From Smithellaceae bacterium (GTDB lineage: Bacteria > Desulfobacterota > Syntrophia > Syntrophales > Smithellaceae): a DNA stretch of 63,931 bases. Below are positions 57,972 through 63,931 of the stretch, piece by piece; positions within the stretch are counted from its first letter, which is position 1, and each line of letters opens with the position of its first letter. The notes below the pieces were generated by a model that saw only the letters and a program-made list of their open reading frames with translations, was not told the DNA's origin and ran no database searches. The translations under genes were made by a program, and so were the position numbers. The stretch spans positions 1 to 63,931 of the forward strand of contig JAUYFM010000016.1 in NCBI GenBank assembly GCA_030690945.1, read 5' to 3'.

Positions 57972-58103
57972 ATACCAAGTCGCATTCAAAGGATAACGAA
58001 CCAACGTAGTCCGAACCTTTAGGTTCGCGTGTTTAACGGGTCTAATAACCTGAAGGTCACTCGAGACCCGAACTACTGTTAACATTTGAATGCAACTTGG
58101 TAT
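57972..58103. repeat. MITE-like element, family B copy 3
   Basis: 132 bp, inverted relative to copy 1 (23517-23648) and different from it at only two bases. Terminal repeats ATACCAAGTCGCATTCAAA and, on the other strand, ATACCAAGTTGCATTCAAA. It lies upstream of yedE, between it and the wHTH-ATPase gene. Confidence 0.85.
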
Positions 58104-58202
58104 TAGCAGGATGATCAGGGTAAAAGCAAATTCATAATAGTAATAATGTTATAGGTATTATAACGATAAGGTATGCCGACACATCAACCGCTATCCATAG
58201 GG

Positions 58203-58254
58203 GTTGTATACAACTTTTACGAAATTCAATTATGAAAGTTGTATACAAGTTGTC
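58203..58254. promoter_or_regulatory. AAGTTGT-type dyads downstream of the wHTH-ATPase gene
   Basis: GTTGTATACAAC (perfect 12 bp palindrome) is followed by AAAGTTGTATACAAGTTGTC. The latter closely matches AAAGTTGTCAACAAGTTGTC, found upstream of the same gene at about 59326-59345. The pair of similar sites on both sides of a gene with a DNA-binding domain suggests operators. Confidence 0.5.
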
Positions 58255-58256
58255 CA

Positions 58257-59276
58257 CTAGGCTTTGGCGCGCCTGATCATGAGCCGTATATTTTCATGGA
58301 TGTTTTTCACGGTCACCTTGATGTCTTTGTGCGTGTTTAGCCAGACGCGGAATATTTCGTCGGCAAAGGCTTGTCCCACCGTATCCACGTCTTTGAAGTC
58401 CAGCTCTATGGTCTTGAACTTCTCCAGCCCGGCAAGAATTCTGCGGGCCTGCGACCGGGATACATAATCGACATCCTGATGATACAGCTTCACCTTCACG
58501 CCGGTCTTACTGAACTGGAAAGATTCATCGGTATATTGATTAAACAAATCGGGGAGTGTCTTTTTTGATTTCAATCCCAGGACAAATTCAACTCTTGTTC
58601 CCCTGGTGGATTGAATATCCTTTATGTAAATATCCTGAGCGGCATTGTCGAAAAAGAGTTTCTTTTGAAAGCTTTTGATGATCAGTTGATCTGCTATTTT
58701 TGATGTAAAAAAGATGCCCTCGCCGCTGTGCGCCTCCGGCGCCGTCGTTTCTTTCCCTTTGAGCAGGTCCTGAATGGCATCCATGGTTGAGGCCAGCCGC
58801 TTCCTCTTCATGATATTGTTAAAGATGCCGACGCCCCAATCCACGATGGTAAAGCGAATGTCCGTCCTGGTTTTCATGAGGACAACATCAATTTTCTCCG
58901 ATTCGGAATGTTCAATGGCGTTGTTGAGCATTTCGGTAAAGGCGTAATCGACGATGGAAGACACATTGCCGGATATTCCTTGAAAGATGGAGCTTTCTTC
59001 CTTGATTGCGCTCAGCACCTTGTCTTCGGCCAGATTCTTGTTGTTTATTATCTTTCTGACTCTTGGGGGTCTTGCCGGAAGCACACCTTTTTTTGAGGGA
59101 AGAACATAATGCGCCTGATTGGCCTTACCCACCCTAATAATGGCACCCTCATTGGCCAGGTTCTTGAGAAACATCTGTGCGTAGGCCCTTGAAAACCCCG
59201 TTTTATTCACGAGATCAGCTGTTGTCACCCGGCTTTTTTTCTTTAGAAAATCAAATATAAGGTCTTTTAAGTCCAT
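58257..59276 (-). CDS. wHTH-HATPase-STAS-like (DUF4325) regulatory protein
   Basis: The 339-residue protein joins three parts: a winged helix (about 1-65; VTTADLVNKTGFSRAYAQMF), a GHKL-type ATPase domain (about 85-225; EMLNNAIEHSES, IVDWGVGIF and HSGEGIFFTSKIAD), and a C-terminal STAS-like DUF4325 domain (about 240-335; ELDFKDVDTVGQAFADEIF). There is no phosphoacceptor His. The combination resembles anti-sigma kinase plus STAS partners fused to a DNA-binding domain, so it could be a one-protein ATP-driven switch. Flanking AAGTTGT sites may be its own operators. No partner gene is adjacent. Confidence 0.8.
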   Translation of the reverse strand: MDLKDLIFDFLKKKSRVTTADLVNKTGFSRAYAQMFLKNLANEGAIIRVGKANQAHYVLPSKKGVLPARPPRVRKIINNKNLAEDKVLSAIKEESSIFQGISGNVSSIVDYAFTEMLNNAIEHSESEKIDVVLMKTRTDIRFTIVDWGVGIFNNIMKRKRLASTMDAIQDLLKGKETTAPEAHSGEGIFFTSKIADQLIIKSFQKKLFFDNAAQDIYIKDIQSTRGTRVEFVLGLKSKKTLPDLFNQYTDESFQFSKTGVKVKLYHQDVDYVSRSQARRILAGLEKFKTIELDFKDVDTVGQAFADEIFRVWLNTHKDIKVTVKNIHENIRLMIRRAKA

Positions 59277-59296
59277 CGCTTATGCCTCGAATTTTT

Positions 59297-59348
59297 ATTG
59301 ACAACTTCATTGTAACCTAATTTTAAAAGTTGTCAACAAGTTGTCTAC
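59297..59348 (-). promoter_or_regulatory. AAGTTGTC sites upstream of the wHTH-ATPase gene
   Basis: TTGACAACTT (59299-59308) faces AAAGTTGTCAACAAGTTGTC (about 59326-59345), forming repeated AAGTTGTC half sites within 75 bases of the start at 59276. A similar 20-base string lies just past the gene end. Likely autoregulatory operator; the exact promoter is unclear. Confidence 0.5.
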
Positions 59349-59492
59349 CATGGCGGGAAGTAAGATAGTTGGAGCCCTTGGGGATCAATTACTTTTTAAA
59401 GATTGACAAGGCAGGATGACCTGCTATGTTCCTTGCTAACTTCTGGATGGTCAATAATTATAATCGCATAAACGGGCGTGGCGGAATGGAAA

Positions 59493-59834
59493 TTAAATGT
59501 GCCTGCCTTCATTATTTACATGTCCCTCTGCAGATTCGATGCGGGACAACTCTTTTTTCAGTTTTTGTTCAGTATGCCATAGATCATATGCCTGTTGCAT
59601 ACGGAGCCAAAGCCCAGGCCCATTACCGGCAAATTTGCCTATCCGAAGCGCCATTTCCGTTGTAATTGGATGAGTGCCTGCTAAGACGCGGTGCAACTGC
59701 TGACGAGACACACCGAGCCTTTTGGCGACCTCACTAACTGAAAGGTCAAGATTTTTGAGCACATCTTCGCGTAAAATTTCACCGGGATGAACCGGCGCTC
59801 GCTTTAGCGGGCGTTTAACAAAATATTCTCCCAT
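59493..59834 (-). CDS. higA: HigA-family antitoxin
   Basis: The 113-residue protein has the HigA opening RAPVHPGEILREDVL and a Cro-like HTH (LDLSVSEVAKRLGVSRQQLHRVLAG), then NGPGLWLRMQQAYDLW. It neutralises the HigB toxin encoded 10 bases upstream and represses the operon. The C-terminal extension after LKKELSRI is variable in the family. Confidence 0.93.
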   Translation of the reverse strand: MGEYFVKRPLKRAPVHPGEILREDVLKNLDLSVSEVAKRLGVSRQQLHRVLAGTHPITTEMALRIGKFAGNGPGLWLRMQQAYDLWHTEQKLKKELSRIESAEGHVNNEGRHI

Positions 59835-59843
59835 TTTATTACC

Positions 59844-60119
59844 TCAATGATATTGTTCCAATTCCACTTTTATAGCATCACCATCTTTCCACTCGAAGGT
59901 AATACACCAAGGGCCATTGACATGAATGCTGTATCGTTTGGGATCTCCCTTGAGGCCGTGAAAATTAAACCCCGGCACATTCAAATCCGTCAACAACTCT
60001 GCTTGATCCAAAGCTTCTAAACGCCGCAGGGTACGTAATTGTAAATCCTGCCTCACTTTGCTTGTGTGACCTTGTTCAAACAGCTCGGCAAGACCCTTAT
60101 GTTTGAAGCTTATTATCAT
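59844..60119 (-). CDS. higB: HigB-family toxin (RelE superfamily)
   Basis: The 91-residue protein starts MIISFKHKGLAELFEQG, as expected for HigB, and has LNVPGFNFHGLKGD and SIHVNGPWCITFEWKDG; it ends EQYH like most members. HigB cleaves mRNA on the ribosome. It precedes higA by 10 bases in the usual toxin-first order. It is intact, unlike the related gene at 63561. Confidence 0.93.
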   Translation of the reverse strand: MIISFKHKGLAELFEQGHTSKVRQDLQLRTLRRLEALDQAELLTDLNVPGFNFHGLKGDPKRYSIHVNGPWCITFEWKDGDAIKVELEQYH

Positions 60120-60126
60120 ATGTCAT

Positions 60127-60154
60127 AGTGTAGCATGTTATGCGACAGTGTCAA
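60127..60154 (-). promoter_or_regulatory. Promoter of the higBA operon, possibly giving a leaderless mRNA
   Basis: On the minus strand TTGACA (60154-60149), 16 bases and TACACT (60132-60127) form a good promoter. The expected start of transcription is within a few bases of the ATG at 60119, leaving no room for a Shine-Dalgarno sequence. The spacer holds a GTCGCATAACATGC stretch where HigA might bind. Confidence 0.5.
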
Positions 60155-60185
60155 CTAAATTCTCGCATATGATTGTTTCATGGTT

Positions 60186-62057
60186 TTATCGAGAAGTCAT
60201 TTCCTGTTTCTTCATCATGATCAATACAGCAGAGATGGCGCCTTCGGTCATGCCGGGGATGCGCTCCATCTGGCCGATGGTGGCAGGTGTGATGCGGGTG
60301 AGCTTGGTGCGCAGTTCATTGGAAAGACCGGGAACCGCTGAGTAATCAAAGTCCGGCGGGATTTTCTTTTTTTCCTGATCTTTTAATTTTTTCGTCGCTT
60401 CGAACTGGCGCTTGATATAGCCTTCGTACTTAATTTCTATTTCAATCTGCTTTTTAATGAAGGGATCGCTTTGCGCCTCCCAGCCGGGGACGCCGGCCAA
60501 ATCATCATAAGCAACTTCATATCTTTTCAAAAGGCCGTACAGGTTTGTGGCCTGCGTGAGCGGCGCTGATTGCAGTTTGGTCAGCGTTTCATTCACTTCC
60601 GGCGTGGGTTTAACGGACACGGATTTGAGATGGGCAATGCCCTGCGCGATACGATTCATCTTATCCTGAAGATCAACATAATGATCGCGCTCGATCAGCC
60701 CCAATTCGCATCCCTTGCCCATCAGGCGGATGACGGCGTTGTCTTCCCGCAGAATCAGCCGGTACTCGGCGCGCGAGGTAAACATGCGGTAAGGTTCATC
60801 CACGCCGCGTGTGACCAGATCGTCGATCATCACCGCTATGTAGGCTTCGGAGCGATCCAGAATAAATGGCGGAGCGCCCTGAAAGGCAAGGGTGGCATTG
60901 ATGCCTGCCCAAAGGCCTTGCGCCGCCGCCTCTTCATAACCGGATGTGCCGTTGATCTGGCCGGCCAGATACAAGCCGGAAATTAATTTTGTTTCCAACG
61001 TGAGCTTGAGCTGGCTGGGCTGCACAAAATCATATTCGATGGCGTAGGCCGGGCGCATAATCTCGGCCTGTTCCAATCCCCGCACACTATGAACAATCTG
61101 ATACTGCAATTCCAACGGCAGAGAGTTGCCCAGTCCCTTGGCATATATTTCCTGTGTGTCGAGACCTTCATGTTCCAATACCACCGGATGACTCTGCCGG
61201 TCGCCGAAGCGCATGACCTTATCTTCCAGCGACGGGCAATAACGGGCGCCGACGCCTTTGATAGCGCCGGAATAAAGCGGAGACTGCTGAATATTATCCC
61301 GAATCACGCGATGCGTTTCGGCAGACGTGGCCGAAAAATAGGAAGGCAGGCGTTCGGACCGCAAAGCCTTGGTGGTAAAAGAAAAAGGTGCAGGTTCCGG
61401 ATCGCTGTCCTGACGCTCCAGACAGGTAAAATCAATGGACGAGGCACGCAAACGTGGCGGCGTGCCGGTTTTCATCCGGCCCACTTCAAAGCCGAGTGCC
61501 TTAATTTGATTGGCCAGGCCAACGGAGGCCAGTTCGCCTGCGCGTCCTGATTGTGTTTGCGACGTGCCGATATGCACCAGGCCGTTTAGAAACGTCCCGG
61601 TGGTGATAATGACTTTTTTGGCGCCGTAAAAAAATCCGCTCGAATCCAGCACGCCTTTAATTTCATTGTTCTCGATGACCAGGCTCTCGACCATGGCCTG
61701 ACGGATATAGAGATTTTTCTGATTCTCCACGGTGGCTTTCATGGTCAGGCGGTAGAGCTGTTTGTCGCACTGCATGCGCGACGATTGAACAGCCGGACCT
61801 TTGGAGGCGTTGAGCAGCCGGAAATGGACAGCGGTTTTATCGGTGATCTTGCCCATCTCGCCGCCGAGGGCGTCGATTTCCTTGACGAGCTGGCCTTTGG
61901 CCAGGCCTCCGATGGCCGGATTGCAGGACATCAAGGCAATGGAATCCAGATTGATATTAAACAAGAGCGTCCTTACGCCCATGCGCGCCGAAGCCAGCGC
62001 CGCTTCACAACCGGCGTGACCGCCGCCGATGACCAATATGTCGTAGAAATCCGACAA
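60186..62057 (-). CDS. mnmG: tRNA uridine 5-carboxymethylaminomethyl modification enzyme MnmG
   Basis: The 623-residue flavoprotein works with MnmE to modify the wobble uridine of several tRNAs. FAD-binding [10 protein letters not shown] is at 11-20, followed by [23 protein letters not shown] (split over 44-66), [31 protein letters not shown] and [15 protein letters not shown]. The helical C-terminal domain (about 550-615, [18 protein letters not shown]) is complete. The start at 62057 is preceded by AAAGGAG. It is a single gene between a HigBA module and a divergent radical SAM gene. Confidence 0.97.
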   Translation of the reverse strand: MSDFYDILVIGGGHAGCEAALASARMGVRTLLFNINLDSIALMSCNPAIGGLAKGQLVKEIDALGGEMGKITDKTAVHFRLLNASKGPAVQSSRMQCDKQLYRLTMKATVENQKNLYIRQAMVESLVIENNEIKGVLDSSGFFYGAKKVIITTGTFLNGLVHIGTSQTQSGRAGELASVGLANQIKALGFEVGRMKTGTPPRLRASSIDFTCLERQDSDPEPAPFSFTTKALRSERLPSYFSATSAETHRVIRDNIQQSPLYSGAIKGVGARYCPSLEDKVMRFGDRQSHPVVLEHEGLDTQEIYAKGLGNSLPLELQYQIVHSVRGLEQAEIMRPAYAIEYDFVQPSQLKLTLETKLISGLYLAGQINGTSGYEEAAAQGLWAGINATLAFQGAPPFILDRSEAYIAVMIDDLVTRGVDEPYRMFTSRAEYRLILREDNAVIRLMGKGCELGLIERDHYVDLQDKMNRIAQGIAHLKSVSVKPTPEVNETLTKLQSAPLTQATNLYGLLKRYEVAYDDLAGVPGWEAQSDPFIKKQIEIEIKYEGYIKRQFEATKKLKDQEKKKIPPDFDYSAVPGLSNELRTKLTRITPATIGQMERIPGMTEGAISAVLIMMKKQEMTSR

Positions 62058-62129
62058 TTCAACGCTCCTTTAATCAAGCACTTGTGCTTGTCTGCAATCA
62101 ATAGTACAAGCCGATGGTAATACATAACC

Positions 62130-62159
62130 AGTAGGGAACGGTCGCGACCGTTCCCTACT
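62130..62159. repeat. Perfect 30 bp palindrome (REP-like)
   Basis: AGTAGGGAACGGTCG is followed directly by its reverse complement, with no loop. GC-rich palindromes of the form GTAGGG...CCCTAC are scattered in many bacterial genomes. It lies in the gap between mnmG and the divergent radical SAM gene. Confidence 0.75.
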
Positions 62160-62211
62160 ATGGCGTTTTTACGGCATGGACTGTAAAAACACAACATAAA
62201 AAAGAGGATAA

Positions 62212-63153
62212 ATGGCCAAACCGGCGTTCTGGAAAAACAATAAACGATATTACGATCTCAAAAGTTACTGGCGTAACCTGTTCGGCTGTCATGTCCACAA
62301 GCTGGCCATTGACGCAGGCTTTACCTGCCCCAACCGTGACGGTCACGTGGCCACGGGCGGCTGCATTTATTGCGACGGCAGAGGTTCGAAGTTGCGCCAG
62401 CACGGCGAATTGCCCTCCATTGCCGATCAGATCGCTTCCGGCAAAAAATATTATAAGCCGTCCGCTTCTAAGTTTATTGCTTACTTTCAGACCTTTACCA
62501 ATACTTACGCGCCGGTGGCCGGATTGCAAGCTCTCTATGATGAAGCGCTGGATCAGGAAGACGTCATCGGCCTTTCCATCGGCACAAGGCCGGACTGCCT
62601 GGGGTCGGATGTGATTGAGCTTTTGAGTGGCTATGCGAAAAAACATCACATCTGGGTCGAATTGGGTTTGCAGTCCATCCACGACAAAACATTGCAGCTC
62701 ATTAATCGGGGACATAATTTTCAGCAGTTTCTGGATGCGGTCACTGCTCTTTCGGGACGGGGCCTGAATATTTGTGTCCACATTATAATAGGATTACCGG
62801 GGGAAAGTGGCGAAGACGTATTAAAAACAGCAAAAACTCTGGCCACTCTGCCGATTCACGGCATCAAGATTCATTCATTGTTAGCCCTTGATGGTACACC
62901 TATGGGCGAACTATACAAAAAAGGTTCAATCCCCATGATCAGCAAGGAAAAGTACGTGGCGCTTACGGCCGATGTGCTGGAAGTTCTACCGCCCGAGATG
63001 GTCATTCAGCGTCTGACCGCCGACGGCTATCGCGATATCTTTCTGGCCCCTGCCTGGGCCGGCAATAAACTGGATGTGCTTAATTCTATTAATAAAGAGT
63101 TGGAGAGAAGGGACTCCTATCAGGGAAAACATTATCAGGATATAAAGAAGTGA
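62212..63153 (+). CDS. YhcC-like radical SAM protein (TIGR01212 family)
   Basis: The 313-residue protein has the family's unusual cysteine pattern GFTCPNRDGHVATGGCIYC (C39, C51, C54), then FQTFTNTYAP, IGTRPDCL, WVELGLQSIHDKTL and HIIIGLPGESGEDVLKTAKTL. The substrate of this widespread family is unknown; some relatives are elongator Elp3-like in core fold. It is divergent from mnmG, so an involvement in tRNA modification is conceivable but unproven. Confidence 0.93.
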   Translation: MAKPAFWKNNKRYYDLKSYWRNLFGCHVHKLAIDAGFTCPNRDGHVATGGCIYCDGRGSKLRQHGELPSIADQIASGKKYYKPSASKFIAYFQTFTNTYAPVAGLQALYDEALDQEDVIGLSIGTRPDCLGSDVIELLSGYAKKHHIWVELGLQSIHDKTLQLINRGHNFQQFLDAVTALSGRGLNICVHIIIGLPGESGEDVLKTAKTLATLPIHGIKIHSLLALDGTPMGELYKKGSIPMISKEKYVALTADVLEVLPPEMVIQRLTADGYRDIFLAPAWAGNKLDVLNSINKELERRDSYQGKHYQDIKK

Positions 63154-63248
63154 ATCGCGAAGAATAAAGGTTCAAGCAAAGTTCGGCCCTAGGAAAAAAT
63201 TAAAAACTGAATTAAGTGTTATCTGCCCGAATTACGACTGCCAATTTA

Positions 63249-63548
63249 CTAAGCGTGCGCAAATTCGTGAATTCCGGCCAGCTTATGCCGGATACCCTTT
63301 TCCACTGTTTTCAGGTCATAGGACGTCTGCAAGTTGAGCCAGTATTGCGGCGACTGGCCAAACGCCTTGCCAAATAGCAGTGCTATTTCAGCGTTAACGG
63401 GCCGCTTTCCTTTGATGATATGTGAAATTCTCATAGGAGAAAGACCGATAGCGTGGGCAAATCCGACCTGAGAAATATTCAACTCATCAAGAATCTCTTT
63501 GAGAAATTCACCCGGATGAACCGGCGGAAGATTGTTTTTTGTATTCAT
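63249..63548 (-). CDS. higA: HigA-family antitoxin (second module)
   Basis: The 99-residue protein has LPPVHPGEFLKEILDELNISQ, the HTH (VGFAHAIGLSPMRISHIIKG), then KRPVNAEIALLFGKAFGQSPQYWLNLQ. It is a complete HigA. Its toxin partner 12 bases upstream is cut by an IS end, so the operon's own promoter is lost and expression may depend on read-through from the IS. Confidence 0.93.
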   Translation of the reverse strand: MNTKNNLPPVHPGEFLKEILDELNISQVGFAHAIGLSPMRISHIIKGKRPVNAEIALLFGKAFGQSPQYWLNLQTSYDLKTVEKGIRHKLAGIHEFAHA

Positions 63549-63560
63549 TTTGTTACCTCC

Positions 63561-63790
63561 TCAGTGATAATCGACAATTTCAACGTCATAAGCTTCGCCG
63601 TTTTGAAAACGGAAACAGAGACGCCATTGGTCGTTGATGCGGATGCTCCATTTTCCCGCGCGATCTCCGGTTAGGGCTTCCAGTCTGTTCGACGGCGGCG
63701 TACGTAAATCTTCTAGGTGTGTTGTAGCGTCAAGCTGGGTCAGCCTTTTTATAGCCCGTTTCAGAATATTGGACGAGAAACGTCTCGATT
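63561..63790 (-). pseudogene. higB: HigB-family toxin, 5' end removed by IS insertion
   Basis: Codons from the IS edge to 63561 give 75 residues that match HigB from about residue 17 onward: RAIKRLTQLDATTHLEDLR, PPSNRLEALTGDRAGKWSIR, INDQWRLCFRFQNGEAYDVE, IVDYH. The first 17 or so residues (normally MIxSFxHKGL...) are missing. The open frame continues into the IS end, where an ATG (63818-63816) or TTG (63833) could start a chimeric protein, but without a good Shine-Dalgarno sequence. I treat it as an inactivated toxin. Confidence 0.8.
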
Positions 63791-63930
63791 CCCGGATGGC
63801 CACTTGAAAATCCCCCATCCGTGGCCGGGTCAAAATCCCCCACCCCAGTGTCGGCAGAACGGAGTTTTATTTAGTTGTTTTTCTTTTCTAACGCAAGTCT
63901 TTTAGAAGCCTCCCTGAGCCGGTAGCTCTT
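63791..63930. mobile_element. Terminal fragment of IS21-type insertion sequence (right copy)
   Basis: Exact reverse complement of bases 1-140: the IS end (63791 to about 63870) followed on the minus strand by the istB tail (63930-63871). It interrupts the higB gene. The rest of the element lies off the right edge. Confidence 0.8.
63871..63930 (-). CDS. istB: IstB-like helper ATPase, C-terminal fragment (right copy, partial)
   Basis: The same 19 codons and TAA stop as at 1-60, read on the minus strand from the window edge. istB points towards the higBA remnant, so transcripts that leave the IS could reach the antitoxin gene. Confidence 0.6.
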   Translation of the reverse strand, partial: KSYRLREASKRLALEKKNN

Positions 63931-63931
63931 T

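Noticed and set aside
62158-62781. 207-codon open frame opposite the YhcC-like gene
   Set aside because: It is the antisense shadow of a clearly conserved radical SAM gene.

Overview
The window is a 63.9 kb piece of a mid-GC bacterial chromosome. Its gene content (acyl-CoA transferases, thiolase, enoyl-CoA hydratase, CaiB-family transferases, biotin-dependent carboxylase, adenosylcobalamin-type ribonucleotide reductase, a selenium/sulfur trafficking cluster, many PAS sensors and HD-GYP output) fits an anaerobic, probably syntrophic deltaproteobacterium of the Syntrophales (Syntrophus/Smithella-like). That placement is inference from gene content; there is no rRNA gene here. Both ends carry the same 140 bp in inverted orientation: the 3' end of an IS21-type istB gene plus the element's terminal sequence. 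The contig therefore seems to stop inside two copies of one insertion sequence.

Layout. 1-2.5 kb: IS21 end, a hypothetical gene cut by it, a tyrosine recombinase and a 3' fragment of a tRNA-Leu gene, together the right edge of an integrated island. 2.6-11.8 kb: LysR regulator, SDR, NUDIX hydrolase, LemA / nucleotidyltransferase / TPM group, a B12-type radical SAM protein and class II RNR. 12-19 kb: a defence-like segment with an AbiEi/AbiEii-type pair and a 1530-residue STAND NTPase with an N-terminal nuclease-like domain (Avs-like). 19.3-28.5 kb: TetR regulator, QueG-like Fe-S protein, fused family I CoA-transferase, a CoA-transferase remnant cut by a MITE, a secreted barnase with its barstar, an intact CoA-transferase, an alpha/beta hydrolase and a thiolase. 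28.7-39.6 kb: a minus-strand signalling cluster (solute-binding lipoprotein, HAMP-GAF protein, 5TM multi-PAS protein, PAS histidine kinase, four-helix-bundle protein, single REC, REC-PAS-HD-GYP). Its gene junctions are filled by one family of palindromic repeats that supplies stop codons and Shine-Dalgarno sequences. 39.8-47 kb: CoA-transferase/GNAT fusion, two-gene biotin carboxylase/carboxyltransferase, Cache protein, enoyl-CoA hydratase. 47.1-54.6 kb: a Liv-type ABC importer operon with two CaiB-family CoA-transferases between its binding protein and its membrane and ATPase subunits. 55.2-57.9 kb: YedE / TusA / cysteine desulfurase / DUF3343. 58.2-63.8 kb: a wHTH-ATPase-STAS-like regulator, a HigBA module, mnmG, a YhcC-like radical SAM protein and a second HigBA module whose toxin is cut by the right-hand IS.

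Themes. CoA activation of small acids is repeated many times (six CoA-transferase genes or remnants of three families) beside thiolase, hydratase and carboxylase genes, as expected for a syntroph working near equilibrium. The region is rich in small non-autonomous repeats: three TIR-bearing MITE-like families, short palindromes and the 28-38 kb linker repeat. At least one MITE and both IS copies have broken genes. The most unusual features are the linker repeat in the signalling cluster, the Avs-like protein beside an AbiE-type pair, barnase/barstar in this kind of organism, and a CoA-transferase/acetyltransferase fusion that lacks the catalytic glutamate.
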